The notes beneath the pieces were generated by a model. The model was not told the DNA's origin, ran no database searches, and saw only the letters and a list, made by a program, of their open reading frames with translations. This document shows positions 17,361 through 26,673 of a DNA stretch of 64,000 bases, in pieces. Source of the stretch: Terrimonas_A sp051954695 (GTDB lineage Bacteria; Bacteroidota; Bacteroidia; Chitinophagales; Chitinophagaceae). The position numbers and the translations under genes are program-made. The DNA is taken from positions 248,001 through 312,000 of the forward strand of contig JBQCHL010000006.1 of the NCBI GenBank assembly GCA_051954695.1, written 5' to 3'. Positions within the stretch are counted from its first letter, which is position 1. The number at the start of each line of letters is the position of its first letter.

Positions 17361-17840
17361 TTACTTAGCACCATCATTGGACCGCATAAATTCAAGCACC
17401 CGGCGCGATTCATCTTTAGTCAGATTCTGGTTAGGCATACGCACCAGACACTGTTCCAGTAATTTTTGTGCTTCAGGATCTTTTTCCAGCATCATGTCTA
17501 CATTGGTGATCATATTCATGATCCAGTGGGGTTCTCTTCTTTTTGTTACATCTTTCCAGCCGGGGCCTACCAGCCTTTCATCTGTCAGTTTATGACAGCT
17601 CTGGCATTTCATTTCATAAATGCTTTTACCGTATGTGACCCATTCCTGATTTAAAGGAGTTGTCAATTCAATTTCACCGGGCTTTATTTCTGTGCCGTGC
17701 ACTTCAGCCTGTTCTGTAGCAGTTTCCTGCGCAGGAGTAGTGGTGTTTTCAGCAGCAGGTTGTGGATCGTTATTACAAGCTATCAAGAACGATAAACCTG
17801 TAATTAAAAAAGCAGTGGCGAGCAGCGATTTAGGTTTCAT
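17361..17840 (-). CDS. Periplasmic c-type cytochrome lipoprotein of the nos operon
   Basis: This is a 159-aa lipoprotein (ATG at 17840; signal ends FLIAC, Cys22) with a Thr/Glu/Pro-rich linker and a cytochrome c domain. The haem site is Cys79-Gln-Ser-Cys82-His83, and the likely axial Met is in CLVRMPNQ. As the first gene of the nos operon, directly before nosZ, it most likely passes electrons from the quinol or cytochrome chain to NosZ in place of the absent NosR system. An upstream ATG at 17864 exists but would put eight non-signal residues before the lipoprotein signal. Confidence 0.9.
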   Translation of the reverse strand: MKPKSLLATAFLITGLSFLIACNNDPQPAAENTTTPAQETATEQAEVHGTEIKPGEIELTTPLNQEWVTYGKSIYEMKCQSCHKLTDERLVGPGWKDVTKRREPHWIMNMITNVDMMLEKDPEAQKLLEQCLVRMPNQNLTKDESRRVLEFMRSNDGAK

Positions 17841-17891
17841 TATATTGAGTTGAAGGTTAATCAATAAAAGACATTCTTATCTTTTATTAAT

Positions 17892-17957
17892 CAAAAGTAT
17901 CCCTCCCAAATCACCCGTCGGTTGATCAACCTCAATTGGGGAAATGATGTTTGTCAA
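17892..17957 (-). promoter_or_regulatory. nos operon promoter with two FNR-type sites
   Basis: On the minus strand TACTTTTG (17899 to 17892) matches the Bacteroidota -7 box. TTGATCAACCTCAA (17922-17935) matches TTGATnnnnATCAA in 9 of 10 positions, and ATGATGTTTGTCAA (17944-17957) matches in 8 of 10. With transcription starting about five bases after the -7 box, near 17887, the better site is centred near -41.5 and the second near -63.5, 22 bases apart. That is the classic class II activator position for FNR/CRP-family proteins. The start site is inferred, so the distances are predictions. Confidence 0.55.
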
Positions 17958-17999
17958 TCGGCTGAATGCCCTACTGAAGATTATATAACTATTTTGGAG

Positions 18000-19094
18000 T
18001 CAATACTGTATCACCACATCTCCTCCAACCGGATATCCCTGGCAGGTCAGCACTTTTCCTTTTTTGATCTCGTCATCCATTAATACTTCATTGTAAGCCA
18101 TCCAGGTAGTTCCCTGGACACAAGTGGCAGTGCAACTTCCGCAGTTACCTGCTTCACAGCTATAAGGCAGTTGTATTTGCAGTTTTTTAGCAGCAGCTAA
18201 AATAGTATCGGGATACTGAACAGTAAATTCATACTGTGCATTATTTATAGAGACTTTTACCCTGTGAGCATCAGTATCAGGCGGCAATGGCTTTATATGA
18301 TGCTGCCTGGTATTGAAATTTTCTTTCCGGATATGTTCTCTCGGTACGCCAACCGTAATCAGGCTGATGCTGACGACCAGCATATAATTTGCCGGTCCAC
18401 ATACATAAAACAAGGTTTCCTGCAGGGGAATTCCATGTTCTTCCAGTAGCGCATGCAGCAGGAATTTGCTCAATCTCCTTTGTTGAATTTCAGATTGGCT
18501 GAACAGGAACTCAATTTTAAGCCGTCTGGGAAATTGTGAGCGAAGCTCTAAAAGCTCTGAATGGAAAATAGTTTCTTCTTCAGAGTAGTTGCTATAAATC
18601 AGAACAACAGGCAGCGCGGTGGTATGCAATACTGTTTTGAGTAAAGAATAGATCGGTGTAATGCCGCTGCCAGCGGCAAGGAAAACAAACTGGCGTACAT
18701 GATCAAGCTGATCAGGCAGGCAGAAGAAACCGGAGATACCCGAACTAATGAGTGTATCGCCAGGCTTGAGACGGTTAAAGAGTTGCCTTGAATATTCACC
18801 ATTCTCAATTCTTTTTATGGTGATACGCATAGGCTCGTCCAGAACAGGAGCTGATGAAAAAGAATAAGAACGCCTGTCTTCTTTATCTGTTTTAGGGAAT
18901 ACAAGGGTGATGAACTGGCCGGCCTGATAGGTGACAGGGGTATTATCGGTTGGCCTTATCTCAAACGACTTGGCATTGTTTGTTTCATCAATAACTGACG
19001 TAACAGTGAATGACCTGTAGATGGAAGTGTCATTAATCATGGGTGTTTGCCGATAATGAAAAAATCTATCGATATTCAAATTTAATTCTTTCAT
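18000..19094 (-). CDS. Ferredoxin reductase-type FAD/[2Fe-2S] oxidoreductase
   Basis: This 364-aa cytoplasmic flavoprotein has three parts: an FAD domain with RRSYSFSSAP, an NAD(P)-binding domain with AAGSGITPIYSL and YVCGPANYM, and a C-terminal plant-type [2Fe-2S] domain with Cys-x4-Cys-x2-Cys (SCEAGNCGSC) and a fourth Cys in LTCQGYP. This layout is like PaaE/HcaD-type reductases and some NO-dioxygenase-linked reductases. The partner protein is not visible here. It lies 34 nt downstream of lutC and 159 nt upstream of the nos cytochrome gene. It could be co-transcribed with lutABC or belong to the nos regulon; the sequence does not settle this. No oxygenase subunit is nearby. Confidence 0.85.
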   Translation of the reverse strand: MKELNLNIDRFFHYRQTPMINDTSIYRSFTVTSVIDETNNAKSFEIRPTDNTPVTYQAGQFITLVFPKTDKEDRRSYSFSSAPVLDEPMRITIKRIENGEYSRQLFNRLKPGDTLISSGISGFFCLPDQLDHVRQFVFLAAGSGITPIYSLLKTVLHTTALPVVLIYSNYSEEETIFHSELLELRSQFPRRLKIEFLFSQSEIQQRRLSKFLLHALLEEHGIPLQETLFYVCGPANYMLVVSISLITVGVPREHIRKENFNTRQHHIKPLPPDTDAHRVKVSINNAQYEFTVQYPDTILAAAKKLQIQLPYSCEAGNCGSCTATCVQGTTWMAYNEVLMDDEIKKGKVLTCQGYPVGGDVVIQY

Positions 19095-19128
19095 TTCAGT
19101 AAGAACACGAAATCACAAACCGGGTTAC

Positions 19129-19722
19129 TCAGACTGCCTCATTAGCTATTACCAGCACCACCAGTTCTCGCGCACCATGTGCGCCAATCACAAGTGACTG
19201 TTCAATATCTGCAGTCTTCGAAGGGCTGGCAATAAACACCCCGAAGCCGTCGTCATCTATTTTTATCTTCTCATATGCATCATGCATGGTTGATACAAGT
19301 TGCTTTTCGTATATTACGAGATATAGCTGGTCGCTGATAAAAGGCAGGATCCGGTTGATCATTTTTGATTCGGTCACCCATACCGCTCCATTCTCGGCTA
19401 CCGCCACGGATCCAGAGATAAAAACCTGTTGCAAACTATCAAGTGTTTCCAGTGAGGAGGGAATGATATCTATATCGCCGGCCTGCAAAATAAGATTCAG
19501 CACCAGCCCACCGGCTGCTCTTTTTTCATTTATTATCTGTTGCACAGCAGCCATATCAGGCAATCGCTGCATGGACCCTCCGCCGGCTTCAAGGTTTTGC
19601 GAGAACAATGCAGTAAGGTCTGCCCTATCATCAATCAGGTTGTGATGATCTATAACCGGCAGAGGTGCCGGTGCAGGCTGATTCGCCTTTATTGCAGCAA
19701 GTATGGTTTCCCTTGCATTCAT
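19129..19722 (-). CDS. lutC: LutC/YkgG-family L-lactate utilisation protein
   Basis: This 197-aa protein is the LutC subunit of the LutABC iron-sulfur L-lactate oxidase system, which oxidises L-lactate to pyruvate. Typical LUD-domain features are AVAENGAVWVTES, DQLYLVIYEKQLV, and near the C-terminus ADIEQSLVIGAHGARELVVLV. Its start overlaps the stop of lutB by four bases (ATGA), so the two are coupled. Last of the three lut genes and downstream of the rhamnose genes, it would consume lactate made from L-lactaldehyde. I see no regulatory site within this gene. Confidence 0.92.
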   Translation of the reverse strand: MNARETILAAIKANQPAPAPLPVIDHHNLIDDRADLTALFSQNLEAGGGSMQRLPDMAAVQQIINEKRAAGGLVLNLILQAGDIDIIPSSLETLDSLQQVFISGSVAVAENGAVWVTESKMINRILPFISDQLYLVIYEKQLVSTMHDAYEKIKIDDDGFGVFIASPSKTADIEQSLVIGAHGARELVVLVIANEAV

Positions 19723-21092
19723 GATCGCCTGTTTTTAAGATACCATTCACGAAAACTTTTCTCCGGTGCGTCGGGCATTTCGCGTTGTTTATACCAGGGA
19801 TTGAGTTTTTTTGATTTCGCTATAAAACTAAAATGCCGAAGCATCCACCGGGCAACTGATCCTGCAAAGCGGTAGATCTTTGGACTTGCGAGCACATACC
19901 CCATCATCTTCATACCTGCTTTTTTTGATCCGCTTATATATCCTTCTGCGGCAATCACCTGCCGCCATTTCCAAAGCTGCTCGTGGATATTGATCTTCAC
20001 CGGGCAAACATTTGAGCAGGAGCCGCAGAGTGTGGAAGCAAAAGGGAGATCGGCATTAGCTTTCATATCAAGATTTGGATTCAGGATAGAACCGATCGGG
20101 CCTGCAACTGCCGTGTGATAACTATGTCCGCCGCTCCGGCGGTAAACCGGGCAGGTGTTGAAACAAGCGGCGCATCGGATACACTTTAATGAGTTACGAA
20201 AATCGTTACGGCCAAGTTGGCGTGAACGGCCATTGTCTACGATCACAATATGCAATTCCCTGCCAGGCCGTGGCCCGTGAAAATGACTGGTATAGGAAGT
20301 AATGGCTTGCCCGGTGGCGCTGCGTGCGAGCAACCGCGTGAAAACCGCCAGGTGTTCAGCCTTAGGAATTATCTTTTCAATACCCATGCAGGCGATATGC
20401 ACCGGCGCAGCATGTGCACCCATATCTGCATTGCCTTCATTGGTGCAAACAATAATCCCTCCTGTTTCCGCAATGGCGAAGTTGACGCCTGTTATTGCAA
20501 GATCAGCTTCAAGAAATTCCTGCCGCAGATGTAACCGCGCACTGGCAACAAGATATTGGGGATCGTTATTACCTGGTTCAGTCCCAAGATGTGCATGAAA
20601 CGTTTCACTTACATCCTGTTTCTTCAGGTGTATAGCGGGTAGTACGATATGACTGGGTGGTTCACGACGCAACTGAACGATACGTTCACCGAGATCGGTA
20701 TCGATCACTCCGATGCCAAATGATTCCAGGTATTCATTCAAATGACATTCTTCGGTAAGCATGCTCTTGCTCTTCACGATTCTTTTCACACGATGCCTAT
20801 CTGCAATTGCTTTGATGATGCGGTTGTGATCTGCCGCATCGGCTGCCCAATGCACCTGCACGCCGTTGGCCATTGCATTTTTTTCAAACTCCAGCAGGTA
20901 TTCGTGTAGATGGGATAGGGTATGCTCTTTGATCTCTGATGCCCATTGCCTGAGTTGCTCCCATTCAGGCAGGTTATGAGCTGCCTTGTCACGTTTTTGC
21001 CGGATCCACCAGAGTGTTTCATCATGCCAGTCGGTCCTTGCCTCATCCTGGATGAAATCCTTTGCTAAAGCGGCATGGTTTCCTGTTTTCAT
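19719..21092 (-). CDS. lutB: LutB iron-sulfur L-lactate oxidation protein
   Basis: This 457-aa cytoplasmic iron-sulfur protein is the core subunit of LutABC. It has an N-terminal LUD domain (with TGVNFAIAETGGIIVCTNEGN) and a C-terminal ferredoxin-like part with two 4Fe-4S motifs, CIRCAACFNTCPVYRRSGG and LCGSCSNVCPVKINI. These are the expected residues for electron transfer from lactate to the quinone pool. It overlaps lutA and lutC by four bases at each end. Length and motif order match LutB; the C-terminal extension after the second cluster is in the normal range. Confidence 0.94.
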   Translation of the reverse strand: MKTGNHAALAKDFIQDEARTDWHDETLWWIRQKRDKAAHNLPEWEQLRQWASEIKEHTLSHLHEYLLEFEKNAMANGVQVHWAADAADHNRIIKAIADRHRVKRIVKSKSMLTEECHLNEYLESFGIGVIDTDLGERIVQLRREPPSHIVLPAIHLKKQDVSETFHAHLGTEPGNNDPQYLVASARLHLRQEFLEADLAITGVNFAIAETGGIIVCTNEGNADMGAHAAPVHIACMGIEKIIPKAEHLAVFTRLLARSATGQAITSYTSHFHGPRPGRELHIVIVDNGRSRQLGRNDFRNSLKCIRCAACFNTCPVYRRSGGHSYHTAVAGPIGSILNPNLDMKANADLPFASTLCGSCSNVCPVKINIHEQLWKWRQVIAAEGYISGSKKAGMKMMGYVLASPKIYRFAGSVARWMLRHFSFIAKSKKLNPWYKQREMPDAPEKSFREWYLKNRRS

Positions 21093-21826
21093 ACTGCTGC
21101 ATTAAGTATTTCGGCGATATGCATGATCCGTATTTTGGAGCCGGACCGTTTCAGTATTCCTTCGAGATGCATGAGGCAACTTACATCTCCCGCAGTGATC
21201 ACTTCTACTTCATTGCGCAAATGTTCATTGATCCTGTCTTTTCCCATTTTTACACTCACCGCTTCTTCAAATACACAGAATGTGCCGCCGAAACCGCAAC
21301 ATTCATCCTGCCGTGCAGGTTTTAGCAACACGAGGTCTTGCACCATACCTAACAGTTTTTCGGGTTTGGAAAAAGAAGGCAATACCTGCTCGGTCATTGA
21401 AGAAGTATGGAGGCCACGTTGCCCATGGCAACTTATATGCAATCCTACACGATGAGGAAAACGTGAAGGCAGGCTGTCGATCTTTAATACATCTACAAGA
21501 AATTCTGTCAATTCATAAATGGTTGAACGGATCTTTTCTGCTTCAGTTGATTTTACATTACTGTCCAGGTGTTCCTTCACATGCAATACACAACTGCCGG
21601 ATGGCGCAACGATATAATCAACCCCGGAAAAATTATTTATAAAATTGATATCGCATCCTTTAGAAAGATTGGCGAAGCCGCTGTTGGCCATGGGTTGCCC
21701 GCAACAGGTTTGCTCCAGTGGGTATACCACTTCCATTCCCAGTTTTTCGAGCAGTTGTAAAGTGGCTATACCCACAGTTGGGTAGAACTGGTCGATGTAG
21801 CAGGGGATAAAAAGTCCAATCTTCAT
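21089..21826 (-). CDS. lutA: LutA iron-sulfur L-lactate oxidation protein
   Basis: This 245-aa protein has two CCG-type domains: TCCGQPMANSGFAN near residue 41 and ECCGFGGTFCVFEEAVS in the C-terminal half, each with the paired cysteines that bind a non-cubane cluster in this family. It is the first of the lutABC genes. Its start is 62 nt downstream of the end of the fused aldolase/dehydrogenase gene, so the lut genes may be co-transcribed with the rhamnose genes. The same family includes GlpC/HdrB-type subunits, but the LutB and LutC partners fix the assignment. Confidence 0.93.
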   Translation of the reverse strand: MKIGLFIPCYIDQFYPTVGIATLQLLEKLGMEVVYPLEQTCCGQPMANSGFANLSKGCDINFINNFSGVDYIVAPSGSCVLHVKEHLDSNVKSTEAEKIRSTIYELTEFLVDVLKIDSLPSRFPHRVGLHISCHGQRGLHTSSMTEQVLPSFSKPEKLLGMVQDLVLLKPARQDECCGFGGTFCVFEEAVSVKMGKDRINEHLRNEVEVITAGDVSCLMHLEGILKRSGSKIRIMHIAEILNAAV

Positions 21827-21888
21827 TGGTCCATAGGTTTGATAATTCTAAAATGACGTAGGTTCCAGATCGAACAACACAAACTCTT

Positions 21889-24009
21889 CTATCTCAAAAA
21901 CGCCATTGCAACTCCGCCATCCACATTTATCGCGTTCCCGGTTGACTTATTCAGCAGTCCACCTGCAAATGCAAAACACGCATTGGCAATATCTTCCGGC
22001 AAAATGATCTCATTCAGCAATGTACGTTTTGCGTAATAAGCTGGCAGTTCTTCTACCTTGATGCCATATGCTTTCGCCCGGCCTTCGGCCCATCCTCCGG
22101 CCCATATATTACTATCAGCGATCACTGCATCGGGGTTCACAGTATTGACCCGGATCTTATCCGGCCCCACTTCGGCAGCCATCAATCTTGTAAGGTGCGC
22201 CTGCGCGGCTTTCGCTGAGCCATAGCCAGCATTATTCGGACCCGCTACTACTGAGTTCTTTGATACAACATTGATGATATCACCACCAAAACCCTGTGCA
22301 CGCATGATCGCAATACCCTTCTTGGATGTGATGAACTGACCTTTTACCAGGATTTCATACAACCGATCCCATTCTTCAAGCGAATGATGTTCGATGCTTT
22401 TGGAAATACTGATACCGGCATTGTTTACTACGAGGTCAACACCACCGAAAGCAAGACTGGCAGCATTAAAAGCTGCATCAACAGACTTCTCATCAGTCAC
22501 ATTCAGCACCACACTATCCACTGCATCACGACCAAACAGTTTTTTAAACTCAGCGGCAGCATTATCCAGCCTTTCCTGGTTTACATCATTCAATATTATG
22601 CAGGCACCTTCTTCCGCAAATTTTTTCGCGATAGCTTTACCGATTCCACCGGCGCTGCCGGTAACAAGTGCGATGCGGCCACTCAATGATTTTGGTTTTG
22701 GCCTTCGCTGGAGTTTCGCTTCTTCGAGCAACCAGTATTCAATATTGAAAGCTTCCTGGCGGGGAAGTGATGTGTATTCACTCACTGCTTCAGCTCCTTT
22801 CATTACATTGATGGCATTGATATAAAACTCGGCAGCAACACGCGCAGTTTGTTTATCAACAGAAAAACTGAAGAGTCCCACCCCCGGATAAAGAATGATC
22901 ACGGGGTTTGCATCGCGCATTGCGGGGCTGTTGGGATGCTTGCAGGTATCATAATAGTCTGCATACATCTTCCTGTATGCATCAAACGCAGGGGAGAGTT
23001 TTGCTTTTATCGCTGATGAATCAGAAAGATCTTCGTCTGGTGAGATCCCGAGCACCAGCGGACTGATCTTCGTACGGAGGAAGTGATCAGGGCAACTTGT
23101 ACCAAGAGGTGCAAGCCTGTCCAGATCATTCGAATTGATAAACTCCAAAGCGCGTTCATCATCCGTAAAGTGACCGATCATCTTTTGCTGACTGCTGCAA
23201 AGCCCGCGCAGCACAGGAGCAAGTATTGCTGCCTGTTTTAGACGGGCTTCTTTGGAAAGGGATTGTATTTTCTGTCCGCCAAAAACAGGGCGGCTCACAC
23301 CAATGTTCTTCTCAAGGTAGTCGGCACATTTCTCAACCACTTCAAGCGTATTCACATATGATTCAAAAGCGGTTTCACCCCAGGTGAAGAGGCCATGACT
23401 GCCAAGCATGATCCCGCGGATACCCGGATTCTCATCAAGGCACTGGCGAAGCTGCAAACCAAGGTCAAAACCCGGCTTCTGCCATTCCACCCAGCCCACC
23501 GTACCATTGAATAATTCTGCGGTGATCTTCTTTCCATCTTTTGCCGCTGCAATAGCAATGGCAGCATCTGGGTGCAGGTGATCAATATGTTTGAAAGGGA
23601 GGAAAGCATGCAAAGGCGTATCAATAGAAGGCGCTTTGCTCGCCAGGTCATAAATACAATGGTTGAAAAGCTCTACCATTTCATCTTCATGCTCGATACC
23701 CCGGTAAATATTTTTTAGGCTGCGCAGGCGGTCGACATACAATGCAGCAAGTCCTGATTTTTTTAATGTACCAATGTCACCACCTGAGCCTTTTACCCAC
23801 ATTACTTCAGTGTCTTTACCGGTAAGTGGATCTTTTGCAGTGACTTTACAGGATGTGTTCCCTCCTCCATAGTTAGTCAGTCGCAGATCTGCGCCCAAGA
23901 GGTTGGAACGATAGATCAGCAGTCCCACTTCATCACCAGCCAGTTCGGCCGCTTTTTTTTCATCCCACAGATAACTTACATGCTTAAAGCGATCGGTAAC
24001 AGTACTCAT
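21889..24009 (-). CDS. Bifunctional rhamnulose-1-phosphate aldolase/L-lactaldehyde dehydrogenase
   Basis: This 706-aa fusion has an N-terminal class II aldolase domain (residues about 1-420) with HLHPDAA metal-binding residues and SHGLFTWG, and a C-terminal short-chain dehydrogenase with the NAD site TGSAGGIG at 450-457, NNAG, and catalytic Tyr596 and Lys600. The aldolase would split L-rhamnulose-1-phosphate to dihydroxyacetone phosphate and L-lactaldehyde. The dehydrogenase would oxidise the aldehyde to L-lactate. Known fusions of this kind are called RhaE/RhaEW-type. The lutABC genes directly downstream would then take L-lactate to pyruvate. A 147-nt gap upstream probably holds a promoter. 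Confidence 0.92.
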   Translation of the reverse strand: MSTVTDRFKHVSYLWDEKKAAELAGDEVGLLIYRSNLLGADLRLTNYGGGNTSCKVTAKDPLTGKDTEVMWVKGSGGDIGTLKKSGLAALYVDRLRSLKNIYRGIEHEDEMVELFNHCIYDLASKAPSIDTPLHAFLPFKHIDHLHPDAAIAIAAAKDGKKITAELFNGTVGWVEWQKPGFDLGLQLRQCLDENPGIRGIMLGSHGLFTWGETAFESYVNTLEVVEKCADYLEKNIGVSRPVFGGQKIQSLSKEARLKQAAILAPVLRGLCSSQQKMIGHFTDDERALEFINSNDLDRLAPLGTSCPDHFLRTKISPLVLGISPDEDLSDSSAIKAKLSPAFDAYRKMYADYYDTCKHPNSPAMRDANPVIILYPGVGLFSFSVDKQTARVAAEFYINAINVMKGAEAVSEYTSLPRQEAFNIEYWLLEEAKLQRRPKPKSLSGRIALVTGSAGGIGKAIAKKFAEEGACIILNDVNQERLDNAAAEFKKLFGRDAVDSVVLNVTDEKSVDAAFNAASLAFGGVDLVVNNAGISISKSIEHHSLEEWDRLYEILVKGQFITSKKGIAIMRAQGFGGDIINVVSKNSVVAGPNNAGYGSAKAAQAHLTRLMAAEVGPDKIRVNTVNPDAVIADSNIWAGGWAEGRAKAYGIKVEELPAYYAKRTLLNEIILPEDIANACFAFAGGLLNKSTGNAINVDGGVAMAFLR

Positions 24010-24156
24010 ATAATTATATTTGATTTCTTTATGAAAGATCTTATACAGACAATGTAAAACTAGATAGTAAAAGAAAAATATCTATCCTGCCTTATCCTAA
24101 GATTGAGGTTATTTATTGGCGATTACACCAGTATGGAATCATTCCCCATCAACGAT

Positions 24157-25575
24157 TTAATGACCTGGCTTTCCCCGGCGGCCGGTAATGCCGGTAACTT
24201 CAGACTTCTTCCAATGTTTCAACTGTATCAACGATCCGGGAGCAGGTTCATCATTCCAATGATCATGTATCGCAAGCGCTGCACCCAGCGCAGTACCCTG
24301 CACCATTGAAGTAGCATATACTTGTAAGGAAGGGAATGCATCGGTAAGCAACTGCATATAAATTTTATTCTTGCAAAAACCTCCATCCACATACATATTT
24401 CGTACAGGCTTACCTGTCAGCACCATACTTGTTGCTATCTGCTGGCGATCGATGATATCAACCAGTAACTGATGATATGCATGTTCAGGTGATTCAAAAC
24501 CAGCCAGGTCACGTGTGTGGAATATGCACGGCGTAGTAGGAGATCTGAGGCTTTCCGGTTGCATTTCTTTGACCCCATCTGTATAACATATCCATTTCGC
24601 ATCGTATTCCAGTGTGTGGAAATATGCAGGCTTTAACCCAAAGAATGCTGCAATACGATTGACCTGCGTATCATGATCATGCCCTGCAAAATTCATGGAA
24701 GCCTTTACAGGATCGCCTTCATAAGTAAGATAACTCAGGCATCCGCTCGCGAGTTCCCCGGCATCAGGTATATCCTGGTTGAAAGGATTCAGGCTGATCG
24801 TCCATGTACCTGTTGATACAATTACGAATGGCTCGCTGAATGAATTGAGATAAGGAATGACGGCAGCGGAACTATCATGTAAACCAACACCAATAGCGAT
24901 CTGTTGATCACCATCCTTCACTAATACGGCCGTATTGCCTTTCACCACTTCATTCACCTTTTCACGGATACCTTCTTTCTCCAGCCATTCATGGTACGTC
25001 TTCTTACCAAAATTCCACATTGCTGAATGACAACCCAGATTGGTCATTTCTGCAAACGTCTTGCCGGTAAGAAGAAAACTCAGGTATTGCGGAAAATGCA
25101 GTACAGAAGAAAGTTTTGCGAACAATTCAGGTCGTTGTTTCTTTAGCCAGTAAAGCTGAAGACCTGCATTAAGATGACCCATCATCGGTGAAGATGTTTC
25201 TATCGCTATCTTCTCTTCACCGCCATACGTTGATGTAAACTGTTCAAGCAAACCAGCCGTATATGGCTTGAGGTAATTCAGTAAAGGCATGATCCGCTCT
25301 CCCTGCTTTCCGATAAGCACAAGTGAAGCGCCGTAAGTAGAAAAGTTGATCGCTTTGAGTTGAAATTTATCAGATCGTTTCAGTGCTTCCACATGAAGAC
25401 GTATCCAATCCGTTAACCTGTCAATATCCTCGCATGGAAATCCGTCCTCATCTATTATCTCGGGAAAGTTTGTTGCTTCTTCTGCTACTACTTCATAGCG
25501 TTTATTGAACAACAATAATTTCTTGTTCGTTTTTCCAATATCAAATACTGCTATGACGGATTCTTTCTTTTCCAT
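24157..25575 (-). CDS. rhaB: FGGY-family sugar kinase, probable rhamnulokinase
   Basis: This 472-aa cytoplasmic kinase of the FGGY family would phosphorylate L-rhamnulose to L-rhamnulose-1-phosphate. The N-terminal phosphate loop is AVFDIGKTNKKLLLF. Other family features are DSSAAVIPYL, STGTWTISLNPF, and near the C-terminus MYVDGGFCKNK and QGTALGAALAI. Fuculokinases and xylulokinases share these motifs, so the substrate is inferred from neighbours: RhaT 5 nt upstream, a rhamnulose-1-phosphate aldolase downstream and GH78 rhamnosidases in the same run. I see no metal-binding or regulatory domain added to the usual kinase fold. Confidence 0.85.
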   Translation of the reverse strand: MEKKESVIAVFDIGKTNKKLLLFNKRYEVVAEEATNFPEIIDEDGFPCEDIDRLTDWIRLHVEALKRSDKFQLKAINFSTYGASLVLIGKQGERIMPLLNYLKPYTAGLLEQFTSTYGGEEKIAIETSSPMMGHLNAGLQLYWLKKQRPELFAKLSSVLHFPQYLSFLLTGKTFAEMTNLGCHSAMWNFGKKTYHEWLEKEGIREKVNEVVKGNTAVLVKDGDQQIAIGVGLHDSSAAVIPYLNSFSEPFVIVSTGTWTISLNPFNQDIPDAGELASGCLSYLTYEGDPVKASMNFAGHDHDTQVNRIAAFFGLKPAYFHTLEYDAKWICYTDGVKEMQPESLRSPTTPCIFHTRDLAGFESPEHAYHQLLVDIIDRQQIATSMVLTGKPVRNMYVDGGFCKNKIYMQLLTDAFPSLQVYATSMVQGTALGAALAIHDHWNDEPAPGSLIQLKHWKKSEVTGITGRRGKPGH

Positions 25576-25580
25576 ACCGA

Positions 25581-26663
25581 TTAGTTATGCAAGGAGTTTC
25601 CATATCCAACTACCACTACCGCAAGGATAATGATGAAGATCCCCAAAACGATTGTATTCCTTGTTTTTTTGCTTACGCCACTCCATTCTTTCAGTGCAAA
25701 GCCCCAGCAATTAGCCACCAGGATGATAAAGGCCATATGCAGTATCCATGAGCTGGAACCATTGCCCAGTTTACTTTCACCCATTCCATAGAATAAATAT
25801 TGCAGGAACCAGGTAGTGCCGGCAATTGCACAGAAAATGAAATTACGGAGCAAGGGTGTTTTCTTATTGGTATAATCACCAAAACTGCGGTTGCGGAAAT
25901 GTAAGACCAGGCACCAGATGAGATTCGTGGTAAGGCCACCCCATAGTAATACAATATAGATCACATTATTCCGGAAAAGAAAATTGATATTCTCCGTTGG
26001 ATGAGCTGCTTTCCAGATCTGGTTTGCTGCATCAGCCATTGGCGCACCGGCTTCGATACCATAGTTAAAACCTGCACTAAGAATCCCCGAGAGGATACAG
26101 ATGATCAATCCTTTTTTCAGATTGAATTCCTTCACACTTTCTTTTTTCTTTTCCTCAGGCAATTCTTTTTCCTTCTGATAACCCGCCTTACCGCAGATAT
26201 AAATCCCAAGCAGGCAAAGCACTACCCCTATCAGTACTACATTTCCCCAGGTGTTTGCAAGCAATTCGCTGAAGGTGATTTTCCCGGGAACATTTGCAAG
26301 GTCATAATAGATAGGTGGAGCAAGCGCACCAAATGCAGACGTGAACCCCAGTAATACGGAGTTGCCAAGCGACATACCAAGGTAACGCATCCCAAGTCCG
26401 TACATCAATCCACCAATGCCCCAAAGGCTTCCCCAGAAAAACGTCCAGAACAATGTATCAAAGGATGCCTGGGAAATAATGTCAGCGAATCCGGGAATGG
26501 TCAGCCAGGCCGCAAGCGGTGGCACGATCAGCCAGGAGAAGAGACCGCCGGTGAGCCAGTAGGTTTCCCACGACCAGCCCTTTACTTTTTTATAAGGCAC
26601 ATAAAAACTTCCCGACGCAACACCACCAATGAAGTGATAAATAATACCAAGGATTGCCTGCAT
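25581..26663 (-). CDS. rhaT: L-rhamnose/proton symporter RhaT
   Basis: This 360-aa inner-membrane protein has about ten hydrophobic helices and begins MQAILGIIYHFIGGVASGSF, with PYKKVKGWSWETYW close after it, a strongly conserved start of RhaT. It imports L-rhamnose with protons. It lies 10 nt downstream of a GH78 rhamnosidase gene and 5 nt upstream of the kinase gene, so sugar release, uptake and phosphorylation are encoded in order. The lysine/glutamate-rich loop around residues 165-180 (QKEKELPEEKKKE) is cytoplasmic and variable in the family. Confidence 0.94.
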   Translation of the reverse strand: MQAILGIIYHFIGGVASGSFYVPYKKVKGWSWETYWLTGGLFSWLIVPPLAAWLTIPGFADIISQASFDTLFWTFFWGSLWGIGGLMYGLGMRYLGMSLGNSVLLGFTSAFGALAPPIYYDLANVPGKITFSELLANTWGNVVLIGVVLCLLGIYICGKAGYQKEKELPEEKKKESVKEFNLKKGLIICILSGILSAGFNYGIEAGAPMADAANQIWKAAHPTENINFLFRNNVIYIVLLWGGLTTNLIWCLVLHFRNRSFGDYTNKKTPLLRNFIFCAIAGTTWFLQYLFYGMGESKLGNGSSSWILHMAFIILVANCWGFALKEWSGVSKKTRNTIVLGIFIIILAVVVVGYGNSLHN

Positions 26664-26673
26664 GATTAATCGT

